The translations under genes were made by a program, and so were the position numbers. DNA of 64,000 nt from Populus alba (taxonomy: Eukaryota > Streptophyta > Magnoliopsida > Malpighiales > Salicaceae): the NCBI RefSeq assembly GCF_005239225.2, contig NC_133284.1:37090758-37154757 (forward strand), given 5' to 3'. The notes under the pieces were generated by a model that saw nothing but the letters and a program-made list of their open reading frames with translations, did not search any database and was not told the origin of the DNA. This document shows positions 48,028 through 60,911 of the stretch, in pieces; the stretch's first letter is position 1, and each line of letters opens with the position of its first letter.

Positions 48028-49599
48028 TGAAGACAAATTTCAAGTACTAGACTCTAATTTCACAAGATTGTTGAAATTCAAGACAAAAAAAAAGGACGCC
48101 TCAATTAAAATAGAACTTCTATTGCAAGTCCAAGAAGAGAACTTCACTAAATTCTACACTTGAAAACAAGGTGAAATCTCAAGTAAATGTCAGGGAAAAG
48201 CAAGGAAATTCTCCCGGGAAAATCAAAAGGGAACGCTTCCCAAGAAAATGCCACTAAAAACCTTGAAAGCAAGAGGATCAAAACCCATGAGCCAAAACAA
48301 AGGAACATGAAGAAACCGAGCAAAGTAAATGAAACAAAAAATGTCTCTGAACTTCTGGAGTAACAGCCCAGAAAAAACCCAGGAAGAAAAAAAGTAGAGA
48401 CAAATGCAGAGGGAGTAGTAGTGAGAAACAAGATAAGACCTGAAGAACTATAAATTTGAGAGGCAAGTGTCATTGTTATATAAGAATACTATGCAATAAG
48501 TGCCTGCGGTATTATTAAATGAACGTTGGACTAGATAATGCAAGAGGTAGTTGAAAAGGGTATGTACTGTAAGGAAAGAAACTGATAACAAGCATTTACT
48601 GTTGTGTTCAAGGCATTAATGGGGTCGGTTTTCTCGTAGAGAAAGACAAGCCAAGTGGGATTTTGGTGTGTATTTGTAGGTTGTAGCAGAGAGGAGTAAA
48701 GGGAGAATGGAAGAAGAAAATCAGTGGTTTTGCTTTGTTCTGTCTCTGTATGTATATGCTTCTGTAGATTCTGTACTGTGGAGCGGTTAAACTGAAATTG
48801 CAAGGGTTGTCTGTTTTTTGGCCTTTTTTTCTTTTGGAGAAATTTCTTTCACTGTCTTGGGATTCCTTTTGGTAATGGCAGCAATGCCATCACATGCTAG
48901 ACTTGTCTTCCGTTCCCTCTTTGTTTGCAATTGAATTGGCTCCAGTTTCTTTTGACATCCTGTGACCTTTGACCTTTTTCTATGTTTTTGTAAATTGGCA
49001 GTGATGACATGGAGAAGAATGGCACTGGATCGGCATCGCATCAGAAATGGCTTTCAACTTGGTGAGTGATGAGGGGAGAAAACACAAAATCCTGCAAAAT
49101 ATAATGGATATTTGTCCAATGCAAATGCATAAACTTACCAAGGGAAAAACCAGTAAATAGTGAAAACTAAAAATGCATTGCAGAGCTTTTTACCTTAAGA
49201 ATATAAATGAAGTCTATCTATCTCTTTAACTAAATTCTAAAATGCTCTATAAGAGTAAAATCCATGAAAAGTCCTAACAAGTGGGGACCATTAAGCACTG
49301 GCCACCTGTTTTTGAGTGCAAAGCCACGTTCTTTGAGAGAACCGTTTGCCTTTAAAATAGAATCCCATGAAAAATGCGAGCCCAAAACTCAATATAAATA
49401 AACATTAAAATAAAAAAAAAAAACAAAGCTGTGGTGCGGCCTTCTGTTCCTGCCTAGACATAGAGGCATGTTTTGTTTGGGGGGGCGGGGCTAGCTGGAT
49501 GCTGAGATCTTTATATTAGAATTTGGTATCTGACTCAGTCAATCCCAATCTCATAAGGTCTAAACCAAATAATAGAGCATATTATTTTCATGTCAGATG
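48028..49599. other. 5' flank of the LRR kinase gene
   Basis: Probable untranslated exons, introns and promoter of the minus-strand LRR kinase. Subfamily members commonly have 5' UTR introns. Short ORFs here are not conserved families. The Gypsy element begins at 49600, about 1.6 kb upstream of the ATG. Confidence 0.5.
49595..49599. repeat. Target site duplication AGATG, left
   Basis: AGATG immediately before the Gypsy LTR, repeated at 57823-57827. Confidence 0.9.
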
Positions 49600-51819
49600 T
49601 GTAATGTTTTGAAATTTATAAGATAGGATATTACAACAAAAGCCCTTGGAGGCTTAAAGAGAGGGTATAATTTTCGATGAAAAAAATTGAAGGGTAGTGT
49701 GTGTAATTTGACCATTAATTGATAAATATAAATAGGAATAAAAAAAAAAAAAAAAAAAAGGGAAAGTGTGATCTGAAATATTCAGAAACGTGAGAGAGAA
49801 GGGAGAAAGAGAAGAAGAGAAAAGAAGGGGAAATAAGGGAAAAATTGGAAGAGATTTTGGAGGAAATAAGTGGAAAAAGGTAAGATTTAGGTTGTTTAAT
49901 CATGTATAAATATGTTAATTTCAACTTTTAATTTCAGTTTTGATGAATGTTAGGGTTTTTGAGAATTTGTGTTTTGGGTTTTAATTGATGAATTAAATTT
50001 GAAGGTTAGGGGTTGATTGTTGTGTTTAATTGATGATTTAGTTGATTATGGAAGATTGTGATGATTTTGAGTTATGGTTTTTTTGAATTGTGAATTTGTG
50101 TTAGAAATCAGGGGATAACAGTAGTTTGATCTGTTGAAATTCTGGGTTTTGAGGTTGAAGATGACGAAATTCAATTTGGTCCCTCCGGTAATTTCCCGAA
50201 AATTACAGTTTAGTCCCCGAACTTTTGGAAAATTACAAATTGGTTCCCTGGAGCATATTCCGAGATTCTGAACAGAATAACATATGAATATGGACAGAAT
50301 TACTGTATAGATAAATAATTTCAAACTTTCAATTTAGTCACTCCAATTTGACAAAAAGTACGCATTTGACCCTAAAAAATTTAGTAAAATTTCAGAATGA
50401 TCCCTGAAGCATAATGATACATCCTGGGCAGAATTGAGGATTAATTGAGGGTTCAGAATTTCAGTATATTCATGGATTTATGACAAATTTCAGTTTGGTC
50501 CTCCATTTTGATAAAAATTACAATTTGTGCCTAAAAATATGGAAAAATTTCCAGATTAGTCCCTAGCTGTAATATTAGCTTTTGCAGATTATCTTTGATG
50601 AAATAATTAAGGGTTACTTAGTGAATTATTACCAATTTTATTAGTTGTTTTTTATTATGGATTGAATTTCGGAAAAAACCGTTAGATTTTAGGTTTTTGA
50701 GAAAAATTAACTATTAATTTAAAAACATATAGGGCTATTGGAAAAAAAATACACCTTACCTGTTAAGTGTATTAAATAGGTTAAATGTTTTTTCGAGTCG
50801 TTCTTGCAAATATTTCAACCTTTGTATTCAGATTAATCCTGATATTCTACCGGCGGGACGTAGTCAGATTTTTCTTCAGTGTCTGCTTTTGGTTCTGTTT
50901 GCTTTTGAGTCAGGTGAGTGGATAATTTTCCATATGCATGAGAAATACTATAAATATTTGATTTGTTTAATATGAATTGGATCATGCTTTCTTGATAATA
51001 TATATTGATTATTATCCTTGTTATGATAAAGCATGATCAATTATTGAATCTGAAATTCTTGATATGAACCAGTATGTATTTTGAAGTGAATTCTGAATTG
51101 ATGCTCCTCATTTGATTGATTGTCATGAGTTGAGCTTTGAGATATGAATATGTTTAGTTTGATTATGATTATGAACCTATGGTATGTCAGTCAGAATACC
51201 CATGCTAACAGGGTAGTGTTAGTTCTTTGTGCACATCGTATCTGAACCCTAGTTTGGTCGGGGGAGTCACCAACCTGTGTGACTGATCATCCAAACAGTC
51301 GACGGAGCCTCATGCTCATTGCATTTTGATTTTCTGACGATTCTACCATATGAAATATTCTTGTTATGGCACACTATTTGATAAACCTTCGTATAAGAAC
51401 TAAAGCCATACTATGTAATATATATTTCTCAATTGCTATATTACCTCGTGTGTGTATAATTGAACGTTATCTACTCACTGAGTTGTTGAACTCACCCTCT
51501 CATTATTTATTCTTTTCAGGCTTATAGCTTGATAAAGCGGTTACTTTTGTTTGAACCTTCCGAACCTGCTTTTGGTTGTAATTTGTATCTTTCTTTTTAT
51601 GTCAAGTTAGTGCTCCAAAACTATGAAATTATATTAACTCTTGTATTAAAGACAATCGAATTATGTTATGAAGTTAATTTGTTGTTAATGCTGTGCCTAA
51701 ACTCTGATTGATTGTTCAAAAAAAAGATTGTATGTAAGTTTGGGTTCGCATAGGTTTGGAACCTTGGAGGGGAACCTTGCCTATGTGCCGGTCATGGATC
51801 CGGGATTCGGGTCGTGACA
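49600..51819 (+). repeat. Gypsy 5' LTR
   Basis: 2220 bases from TGTAATGTTTTGAAA to GGGTCGTGACA. It differs from the 3' LTR mainly by single-base length changes, many in homopolymers, with few substitutions. Confidence 0.93.
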
Positions 51820-51823
51820 AACT

Positions 51824-51835
51824 TGGTATCAGAGC
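51824..51835 (+). promoter_or_regulatory. Gypsy primer binding site
   Basis: TGGTATCAGAGC, initiator tRNA-Met-type, four bases after the 5' LTR. Confidence 0.93.
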
Positions 51836-52048
51836 TTTAAGTTAAAGAAAAAAATAATAGAATTAATTTCATAATAAGTGGAGCATTAGGATCGTATTGT
51901 CTTGTTTGTTGTTTTTTTGAAATTTTAAATTCTTCATCAAGTATGTCTTCTTCCTTGTGATAGATATGCTATCTCTAAAAATTCTGTGATAAATCATCAT
52001 GCTATTGTTCCAGCATGACTTAAGTGCTCTCACTTTTTATTTTAGGAA

Positions 52049-55000
52049 ATGCCGAGGAATAGACGAACAACTGATACTCTTAGAGTAAATGACAATAAAG
52101 ATGATTGTCTTATTATGTGTAAGGTATAAGAAGGTGGGGCAAGTACATCTGCACCTCAACACTATTCGTATTGTTTGCTCTTTTGAAGCAAAAAATAATT
52201 ATTTAATATGGGTGCAACTCTTTTGTTAGTGTCCCTATATTTTTGCTATGAAGTTAGATAAAACAACCAACCTTGTTAAAATCCCCCATTTTAGCTCCCC
52301 ACTCCTTTAGATGAGTTAATATTAGTAAAGTATGTGTATCTGGATTGTGAAATAGAGATTGGAGATAAGATCTTTATGGGAGACTTAAATGTCTTAGATA
52401 TGGTTGATTTTGATGTGATTTTAGGAATGGATTTGGTTTGGCTAAAGCATAGGGCTTCGGTAAATTGTTGGGGTAAGAAAATAATGTTTGATCTAGATCA
52501 AGAAGTTGGGTTGGTATTTCAAGGAGATAAGATTGGGTCTCCATCAATTATGTTGTCGGCTTATCTCGAGAAAATGGCTCGAAAAGGGGTACAGTTGCTA
52601 CCTAGCATATATACGTGGATGTAGAGAAAGAAGTTCCCAGTTAGAGGAAGTCCCTATAGTAAGAAGAGTTTATCGATGTATTTCCTGATGAACTTACCTG
52701 GATTGCCTCCGTATAGGGAGATTGAGTTTTGTATGATTTGGTTTCCGGGCACTGAACCAATATCAAATGGCACCATATAGAATGGCTCCAGCGAATTGAG
52801 AGAGTTAAAGGAGCAGCTGCAGGATTTATGGATAAAAAGTTCATTCGACCAAAGTGGTCCCTTGGGGAGCTCCGGTGTTGTTTTTTGTGAAGAAGAAAGA
52901 TGGGTCATTGAGGTTGTGTATAGATTATAGGCAATTGAATCGAGGGTGACAGTTCGAAATAGATACCCACCCCTCGTATAGATGATTTGTTTTGATCAGT
53001 TACAAGGAGCTCAATTCTTTTCTAAGATCGATCTTTCGATCTGGGTATCATCAATTGAGGATTCGGGAGGCAATGACATTTCAAAAAAGACGCTTTTTTA
53101 GAACTCGGTATGGTCATTATGAGTTCTTAGTGATGTCTTTCTGGCGTTGACGAATGCACCAAGCAGCTTTTATGGACTTGATGAATAGAGTGTTTGGCCA
53201 ATTTATTGAATCAATTTGTGATAGTTTTTATTGATGATATTTTGTGTATTCGAGGTCTAGAGAGGAGCATGAGCAGAGACATTTAAAATGGGTGCTTCAA
53301 ACTCTGCGAGATCATCAGTTGTATGAGCAAGTTCTCAAAAGAGTGAGTTTTTGGTTGGAGAGTGTAGCATTTCTTGGGCATGTAAGTGTCAAGGAATGGG
53401 ATTGAGGTTGATCCTCAAAAGATTGAGGCAGTTAAGCAGTGGCTTAGGCCTACTTCAGCGACAGAAGATTAGAAGTTTTGCTTAGGTTTGGCCGGCTACT
53501 ATCGAAGGTTTGTGGAGAACTTTTCTCGAATTTCTGCACCATTGACTAAGTTAACGCAGAAAAAATGTTAAGTTTCAGTGGTCTGAAGCTTGTGAGAAAA
53601 GTTTCTTAGAGTTGAAGGAGAGAATTGACTACAACGCCTATTCTAGCAGTACCATCAGGTTCTGGTGGTTACACAGTGTATTGTGATGCTTCGAGAGTGG
53701 GGTTAGGATGTGTTCTAATGCAACATGGCAAGGTATTGCCTATGCTTCACGGCAGCTGAAGAAGCATGAACAGAACTATCCTACACATGATTTAGAGATG
53801 GCGCTGTAATTTTTTTGCTTTGAAGATTTGGAGGCACTACTTGTATGGTGAAACTTGTGAGATCTTTACAGATCACAAGAGTTTGAAATACATCTTTCAG
53901 CAGAGGGATCTAAACCTGAGGCAGAGGAGATGGATGGAACTGCTGAAGGATTATGATTGTACCATACAATACCACCCGGGTAGGGCAAATGTAGTTGCCG
54001 ATGCTTTGAGTAGAAAATCATCAGGGAGCTTAAGCTCATATTCAGGAGGTACGAAGACCCTCTGATTAGGGAGTTGCATGAGTTAGTGGATGAAGGAGTC
54101 AGATTTTGATCTTAGTGAAGCTGGAGCAATGATTGCTCATTTTCAGGTTAAGTCAGATTTGTTTGATAAGATAAAAGCAGCTCAGAAGAAAGATGATTCC
54201 CTACTCAGGATTCGAAAATGAGGTTGAGCAGGTAAAGCTGCAGGTTTTGTGATTGGTGATGATGATGTGCTGAGATATAGGGATAGCTTTGTGTACCTGA
54301 TGTTGATGATCTGAGGAGAGAATTGATGATAGAGGCACATCAGACAGTTTACACAATGCATCCAGTTCCACCAAGATGTATAAAGATCTTAAGGTGTGTT
54401 ATTGGTGAATAGGATGAAGGCTGATGTAGCAGATTTTGTTTTCTAGGTGTTTGACCTGTCAGAGGGTAAAGGGTGAACACCAGAAACCTCCTGGATTGTT
54501 GCAACCATTGTTGATTCCAGAATGGAAAGTGGGAGAGGATCACAATGGACTTTGTGACAGGATTGCCCTAGGAGTCAGGAGGGTTATGATTCGATATGGG
54601 TGATTGTTGACAGGTTGACAAAAATCAGCCATTTTCTGCCCAGTTAAGATTACTTATGGATATGCAAAGTTGACGGAATTGTTTATTAGTGAGATTGTAC
54701 GGTTGCATGGAGTGCCAATCTCGATAGTGTCTGATAGAGGTCCACAGTTTACATCGCGGTTTTGGGTGAAATTTCAAGAAGCTATGGGTACTAAAGTGCA
54801 GTTGAGTACAGCTTTCCACCCTCAGACAGACGGTCAGTCTGAGAGGACTATTCAGACCTTGGAGGATATGTTAAGGGCTTGTGTTATGGATTTTTGGAGT
54901 TAGTTGGAGTAAGTTCCTATCATTAGTGGAATTTGCTTACAACAACAGTTATCAGGCTAGCATAGAGATGGCACCTTATGAAGCTTTGTATGGCCGAAAG

Positions 55001-55620
55001 TGTAGATCACCGGTTTGTTGGTTTGAGGTTGGTGAGAAAGAAGCTAATGGGACCGGAGTTGATTCAGATTACCTCAGAGAAGATTGAGGTAATTAGAAAG
55101 AAGCTTCAAACAGCTCAGAGTAGACAGAAAAAGTTACGCGGATAGAAGAAGGCGTGACTTAGAGTTTTCAGTGGGGTGATTGTGTGTTCTTAAAAGTATC
55201 ACCTACAAAAGGAGTATTCAGGTTTGGGAAGAAAGGCAAGTTGAGTCCTCGATTCATTGGACCGTATGAGATTCTGGAGAGAGTTGGGGTAGTTGCTTAT
55301 AGGTTAGCATTACCACCAAACTTGTCTGCTATTCATCCGGTATTTCATGTTTCCATGTTAAGGAAATATTATTCAGATCCATCACATGTATTAGAGGTTC
55401 ATCCTTGACTTGAGGGATGATATGGTTTTATGAGGTGCAACCCGGAAGCTATAGATCGACCGACACAAGTGAGGAAGCTTAGGTCGAAGGATATAGCTTC
55501 AGTGAAAGTGAAATGGAAAGGCCATTCACGTGAGGAAGCGACATGGGAGCTTGAGGATAAGATGCGTGAGGAGTATCTCATCTTTTCGATAATTTTGGTA
55601 AGTATTCAATCTTTTCTATT
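52049..55620 (+). pseudogene. Gypsy gag-pol remnant with chromodomain
   Basis: A short gag start (ATG 52049, MPRNRRTTDTLRVND) is followed after only about 270 bases by the end of protease (FDVILGMDLVWLKHRASVNCW, 52334-52624). A typical gag-protease region is over 1 kb, so gag is mostly deleted. Reverse transcriptase spans about 52640-53560 with FIDDIL at 53227-53244. RNase H covers about 53660-54065 ([27 protein letters not shown]). Integrase covers about 54300-55080 ([27 protein letters not shown]). The C-terminal region holds GPYEILERVG and a chromodomain-like VKWKGHSREEATWELED at 55490-55560. Frames switch every 50-250 bases through single-base indels although motifs are well preserved. 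Confidence 0.9.
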
Positions 55621-55646
55621 AAGTTTCGAGGACGAACTTTTAATAA

Positions 55647-55657
55647 GGTGGGGAGAT
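55647..55657 (+). promoter_or_regulatory. Gypsy polypurine tract
   Basis: GGTGGGGAGAT immediately before the 3' LTR start. Confidence 0.88.
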
Positions 55658-57822
55658 TGTAATGTTTGAAATTTTATAAGATAGGATATTACAACAAAGC
55701 CCTTGGAGGCTTAAAGAGAGGGTATAAATGATTGAAGGGTAGTGTGGTAATTGACCAATAATTGATAATAATAAATAGGAAGTAAAAAAAAAAAAAAAAA
55801 AAAAGGGAAAGTGTGATCTGAAATATTCAGAAACGTGAGAGAGAAGGGAGAAAGAAGAAGAAGAGAAAAGAAGGGGAAATAAGGGAAAAAGAAGAGATTT
55901 GGAGGAAATAAGTGAAAAGGTAAGATTTAGGTTGTTTAATATGTATAATATGTTAATTCAACTTTAATTTCAAAGTTTTGATGAATGTTAGGGTTTTTGA
56001 GAATTTGTGTTTTGGGTTTAAATTGATGAATTAAATTGAAGGTTAGGGTTGATTGTTGTGTTTTAATTGATGATTTAGTTGATTTATTGGAAGATTGTGA
56101 TGATTTTTGAGTTATGGTTTTGTTTGAATTGTGAATTTGTGTTAGAAAATCAGGGGATAACAGTAGTTGAATCTGTTTGAAAATTTCTGGGTTTGAGGTT
56201 GAAGATGACGAAAAATTCAATTTGGTCCCTCAATTTCCGAAAATTACAGTTTAGTCCCCGAACTTTGGAAAATTTACAAATTGGTTCCCTGGAGCATATT
56301 CCGAGATTCTGAACAGAATAACATATGAATTATGGACAGAATTACTGTATAGATAAGATAATTTCAAACTTTCAAATTTAGTCCTCCAATTTGACAAAAA
56401 AGTACGATTTGACCCTAAAAATTTAGTAAAATTTCAGAATGATCCCTGAAGCATAATGATACATCCTGGGCAGAATTGAGGATTAATTGAGGTCAGAATT
56501 TCAGTATATTCATGGATTTTATGACAAATTTCAGTTTGGTCCTCCATTTGATAAAAATTACAATTTGGCCCTAAAAATATGGAAAAATTCCAGATTAGTC
56601 CCTAGCTGTAATATTAGCTTTTGCAGATTATTTTGATGAATAATTAAGGGTTACTTAGTGAATTATTACCAATTTTATTAGTTGTTTTTATTATGGATTA
56701 GATTTCGGGAAAACCGTTAGATTTTAGGTTTTTTGAGAAAAATTAACTAATTAATTTAAAAACATATAGGGCTATGGAATACACCCTTAGTTAAGTGTAT
56801 TAAATAGCGTTAAATGTTCTTTCGAGTCGTTTCTTGAAAATATTTCCTTTGTATTCAGATAATCCTGATATTCTACCGGCGGGACGTCAGTAGGATTTTC
56901 TTCAGTGTCTGCTTTTGGTTTCTGTTTGCTTTTGAGTCAGGTGAGTGATAATTTTCCATATGCATGAGAAATACTATAAATATTTGATTTGTTAATATGA
57001 ATTGGATCATGCTTCTTGATAATATATATTGATTATTATCCTTGTTATGATAAAGCATGATCAATTAATTGAATCTGAATTCTTGATATGAACCAGTATG
57101 TATTTTGAAGTGAATTCTGAATTGATGCTCCTCATTTGATTGATGTCATGAGTTGAGCTTTGAGATATGAATATGTTAGTTTGATTATGATTATGAACCT
57201 ATGGTATGTCAGTCAGAATACCCATGCTAAACAGGGTAGTGTAGTCTTTGTGCACATCGTATCTGAACCCTAGTTGGTCGGGGGAGTCACCAACCTGTGT
57301 GGACTGATCATCCAACAGTACGGAGCCTCATGCTCATTGCATTTTGATTTTCTGACGAGTTCTACCATATGATATTCTTGTTATGGCCTATTTGATAAAC
57401 CTTCGTATAAGAACTAAAGCCATACTGTATATATATTTCTCATTGCTATATTACCTCGTGTGTGTATATTGAAACGTTATCTACTCACTGAGTTGTTGAA
57501 CTCACCCTCTCATTATTTATTCTTTTCAGGCTTATAGCTTGATAGCGGGTTACTTTTGTTGAACCTTCCGAACCTGCTTTTGGTTGTAATTTGTATCTTT
57601 CTTTTTATGTCAAGTTAGTGCTCCAAAACTATGAAATTATATTAACTCTTGTATTAAGACAATCGAATTATGTTATGAAGTTAATTTGTTGTTAATGCTG
57701 TGCTAAACTCTGATTGAGTTGTTCAAAAGATTGTATGTAAGTTTGGGTTCGCATAGGTTTGGAACCTTGGAGGGGAACCTTGCCTATGTGCCGGTCATGG
57801 ATCCGGGATTCGGGTCGTGACA
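55658..57822 (+). repeat. Gypsy 3' LTR
   Basis: 2165 bases, the partner of 49600-51819. It is 55 bases shorter, with the difference spread over many small gaps. Confidence 0.93.
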
Positions 57823-57827
57823 AGATG
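57823..57827. repeat. Target site duplication AGATG, right
   Basis: Matches 49595-49599. Confidence 0.9.
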
Positions 57828-60611
57828 AAACCCTAATGTAAGATAGAATTGGATCCACTCCCTCATCTTGATATGGTCATAATTATATTTCCTGACACCG
57901 AGTTCTGTAAGAAGAGATGACAACAATCTTGGATTTTGGGAGGTAGAAAATGTCAATTCAGGAATGTCCTGCCCGTGCACAAGAGAGAATGTCTTGTACA
58001 CAACAAGCATTCAGAAACTTGATCAAGAGATAATGGCCTAAGGACAATATCTCAACATTTTGTTTTTTAACGGTTAAAAATCAATGTTAACGGGGCCACT
58101 TAGAGTACGTTAGTGTTAGTGTTTTGGAATTGTTTTGATATTTTAATATTAAAAAAAAGATAAAAAATATATTGTTTTAATATATTTCAAGTAAAAAATA
58201 TTTGGAACATAATTTTAACTCCACTTCTAAAACTAAACTGTAATAAAAAATCTCAGAAAAGAAATTCCACTGATAGATGGATCATGGATGGTCGTAGTGT
58301 CTTAAGAAATAAACTCTTCATGAAAAAAGCCAGTGTATTGAACAAGACTTGGCTTTTGAAGTTTACTAGGAGTTACCTGATCTCACAGGAGAGCAAAAGG
58401 AATAAAGTGGAGAAAAAGTACTTGACTAGACGTTAGCGGAGTAATCATACATGCAACCTCCAAAGTTCATATATTATTGAAGTCAGCAATGATTTAGCAC
58501 CCAAATCTCAAGGGTTATCGCGCATTATTGAGCTTTATGTGATCGAAGATGATTCAATTTTCAGTGAAAATGATGTTAAAATGACAGATACACAGTTCCT
58601 TCCTTCACTTGGTGCTTCTCTAGTTGCAACCAAAAGTAACATCCAGGCAATAGTGAAGTCACTGTAGCAAGCCCCAATTCTTTAAGAAGCTAACACAATG
58701 TTATGGCCCGGAATCTGCAAAAAGTAAAGAGAAAAATGTAGAGAACTCTAACTACCTCCCCGTGTTCATATAGTAATGAAATCATTGCCTCCTTTAGTTT
58801 CAGCACACCTAGAGGATGAGCTTTAGATTGATGATTGTTTTGCTCAATTAACATAGCATATGATAGGAATGTACAGTGGCAATCATGCAGTAATGATCAG
58901 TCGATGAGCAAAGTGACTTCTTAGATTCTATTCCAGCAAGGGAAAAGGTAGACAAGAACAGGGACTCCTATTTTCAGGCAATATACATGCTGTTGGTTCC
59001 AGTGTAAGAAGAAAATTAGCTTCTACTGCATGACAGACAACTTTAATATGCTCAGGATACATTAAAGTAACTAAAATAAAGAGGAAAGAGGTGCTGGAAA
59101 ATGTGTAAAAGGAAAGGACAATGATATGAAGGGGACCAGATAAGCAGTCATTAAAGGGACCAAAAATAGTGAGTTGCCTTATTCTGTCCATCTATCAATT
59201 ACAAGCCCATCTTCTCCACCCTCCACCCCACGAGACCTGTCTCAATGATTTATCCTTGGACCATGACCTTTTTTGTCACTAAATTGAAAGCTCTCAAGCT
59301 CTATTAAGAGTTACTGCTCTTCTTTTTTAAAGCCAATTATAAGCAGTAACAGTGAATGCAAAAGTATCAGCAGTTTGAGACGTGTTCATGGTATCCCTGC
59401 TTGTATTTAGACACATCAATTCATGTTCTTGATCTTCTCCTTTAGACTCGGACTCACTTTCAAATCCTTCTTTATTATAATGCATGTAGAAGGACCCCAT
59501 CCTTTAATCTCTATTCAAGTTTTCATTGATGATGGCTTCTCTCCCCTCCTTTTTTCCTCCCCACTAGACACTGCTTGAGCCAGATTTACCACAGCAATCT
59601 TACTAATATCCTGCCCACTGCTTAGGAGGTGTGAATGTGAGTGTGTTACTAGTGATCTTTACAAGGCTTGCTGGACTCAATTACACTGCTGAAATCTCTG
59701 GCCATCTTAACATGGTTAGAGAACCCTGTAGTTCTTGTTTTTTAACACTCGAAATTCGAGACCTCTTTGCTAACTGTGAAGCAAGGATTGAGATGTATTG
59801 GTCCCCAGGACATTTCTTTCCTTTTAATGGTAGAAAGTAAGGGACCATTTGAAAACCTGGACTTGAACTGGAACAAAGAAGGGAGAACCACTCAATTCTC
59901 TTCTTCTACTTCCAGAGTTCAGTGGCTTCCAGCACTATCATATCAATGGCATCTGTTGCGCCAACCTCATCTACATGCAGGCACCTGCTTCCTTAAACCT
60001 CTTAGAGACAAAACTATCCTTGTAAATAATGTTCATAATATTGAAGATAATAAATTCTTGATTTTTTGCCATCAAATTAACTGAAGAAACAGTAAAATTA
60101 CACAATAAAGAAATGCAGGGATCAAATTAGTCTCAAATCAACCAAGCTCTACGAAATAGGTACACGACAGAAGACTTGAGAGTCGAGTCGAACCAAAATG
60201 TTCTGCAAAGCACTTTGGAGGCTTTGTGGCCTTAAGTTGAGGTGAGAATACCATTAAGCAACTAATATCAAATTTAGTACTCATAAACTAATGATGAATA
60301 AAGAAACTAAGCGTGAACTCATGCAAAGAAATTTTGTAACATTTCACATGTTTCTTCAAGAACATGATGTCACTGTCATTCTCACAGAAATAATACATAC
60401 CAGCAAAAATCATTGCTGGACGGCAATAAGTTGTGGAAACTGACAGAAGAATGAAAACTCATCTGATCTCAGTGAATCCATGAGACAAAACTGTAAGAGT
60501 ACAAAGAAAATTTACCACTCCATTCACTTCCTAACTTGCTACAGCGAAAAACCAATAGCAGTTGCTCATCTGTTTCAAGAGTTCAATCCTTGACCAAATA
60601 CTGTGTCGCTC
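57828..60611. other. Intergenic region with an unassigned ORF at its left end
   Basis: On the minus strand, 58010-57828 reads as about 61 codons with normal amino-acid composition (HGQDIPELTFSTSQNPRLL, LTELGVRKYNYDHIKMREW) up to the Gypsy insertion. Across the empty site it would stop within three codons. I do not recognise the family. The remainder to 60611 shows no convincing gene; its short ORFs have no known motifs. Confidence 0.4.
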
Positions 60612-60911
60612 TCATGTAACGAGTCCTTGAAATTCAATCTCGCCGTCGTGTGCCTTGATCACTTCAGAGCAATCCTCCTCATGATAAGCCAGGAACATCT
60701 TTTCAAAATCTTTCTTACATATATTTAAAATCCAGGTGACATTAACGTCCTTGAACACCAGCACATTCAAAACTGAGCGTCTTGGACTGATTCTCTTCTC
60801 CAAACTAATCTTCAGAAGATTTGGGCGTCTAGCAACATCTGATGGCCCCAGGCCAACCTTTTTGACGTAGAAATTCATTAATTTCCTAATCTTGTTGAGG
60901 TTCAAGTACAA
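60612..60911 (-). pseudogene. mTERF family C-terminal fragment
   Basis: About 99 codons ending at a stop at 60614-60612. The sequence FYVKKVGLGPSDVARRPNLL then SLEKRISPRRSVLNVL and FEKMFLAYHEED matches the last mTERF repeats and C-terminal tail of plant mitochondrial transcription termination factor-like proteins, which bind organellar nucleic acids. Full-length members have about 350-400 residues, usually in one exon. Here the N-terminal targeting peptide and earlier mTERF repeats are absent upstream, so this is a truncated relic or a last exon whose partner lies elsewhere. The frame itself is clean, unlike the genes at 28.6-48 kb. Confidence 0.8.

Larger units (their letters stand above)
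49600..57822 (+). mobile_element. Gypsy chromovirus LTR retrotransposon
   Basis: An 8223-base element bounded by TGTAATG and GTCGTGACA, with AGATG target duplications, LTRs over 2.1 kb, an initiator-Met-type PBS and a polypurine tract. Domains run in the Gypsy order protease, RT, RNase H, integrase and a chromodomain-like C-terminus, which with the long LTRs suggests the Tekay/Del chromovirus clade. Most of gag is missing. Reading frames are fragmented by many 1-base indels. Confidence 0.92.

Noticed and set aside
47769..48473. Minus-strand hydrophobic ORFs near the LRR kinase start as a separate membrane protein
   Set aside because: 47769-48023 is the LRR kinase N-terminus; 48147-48473 has no conserved motif and fits a 5' UTR or intron.
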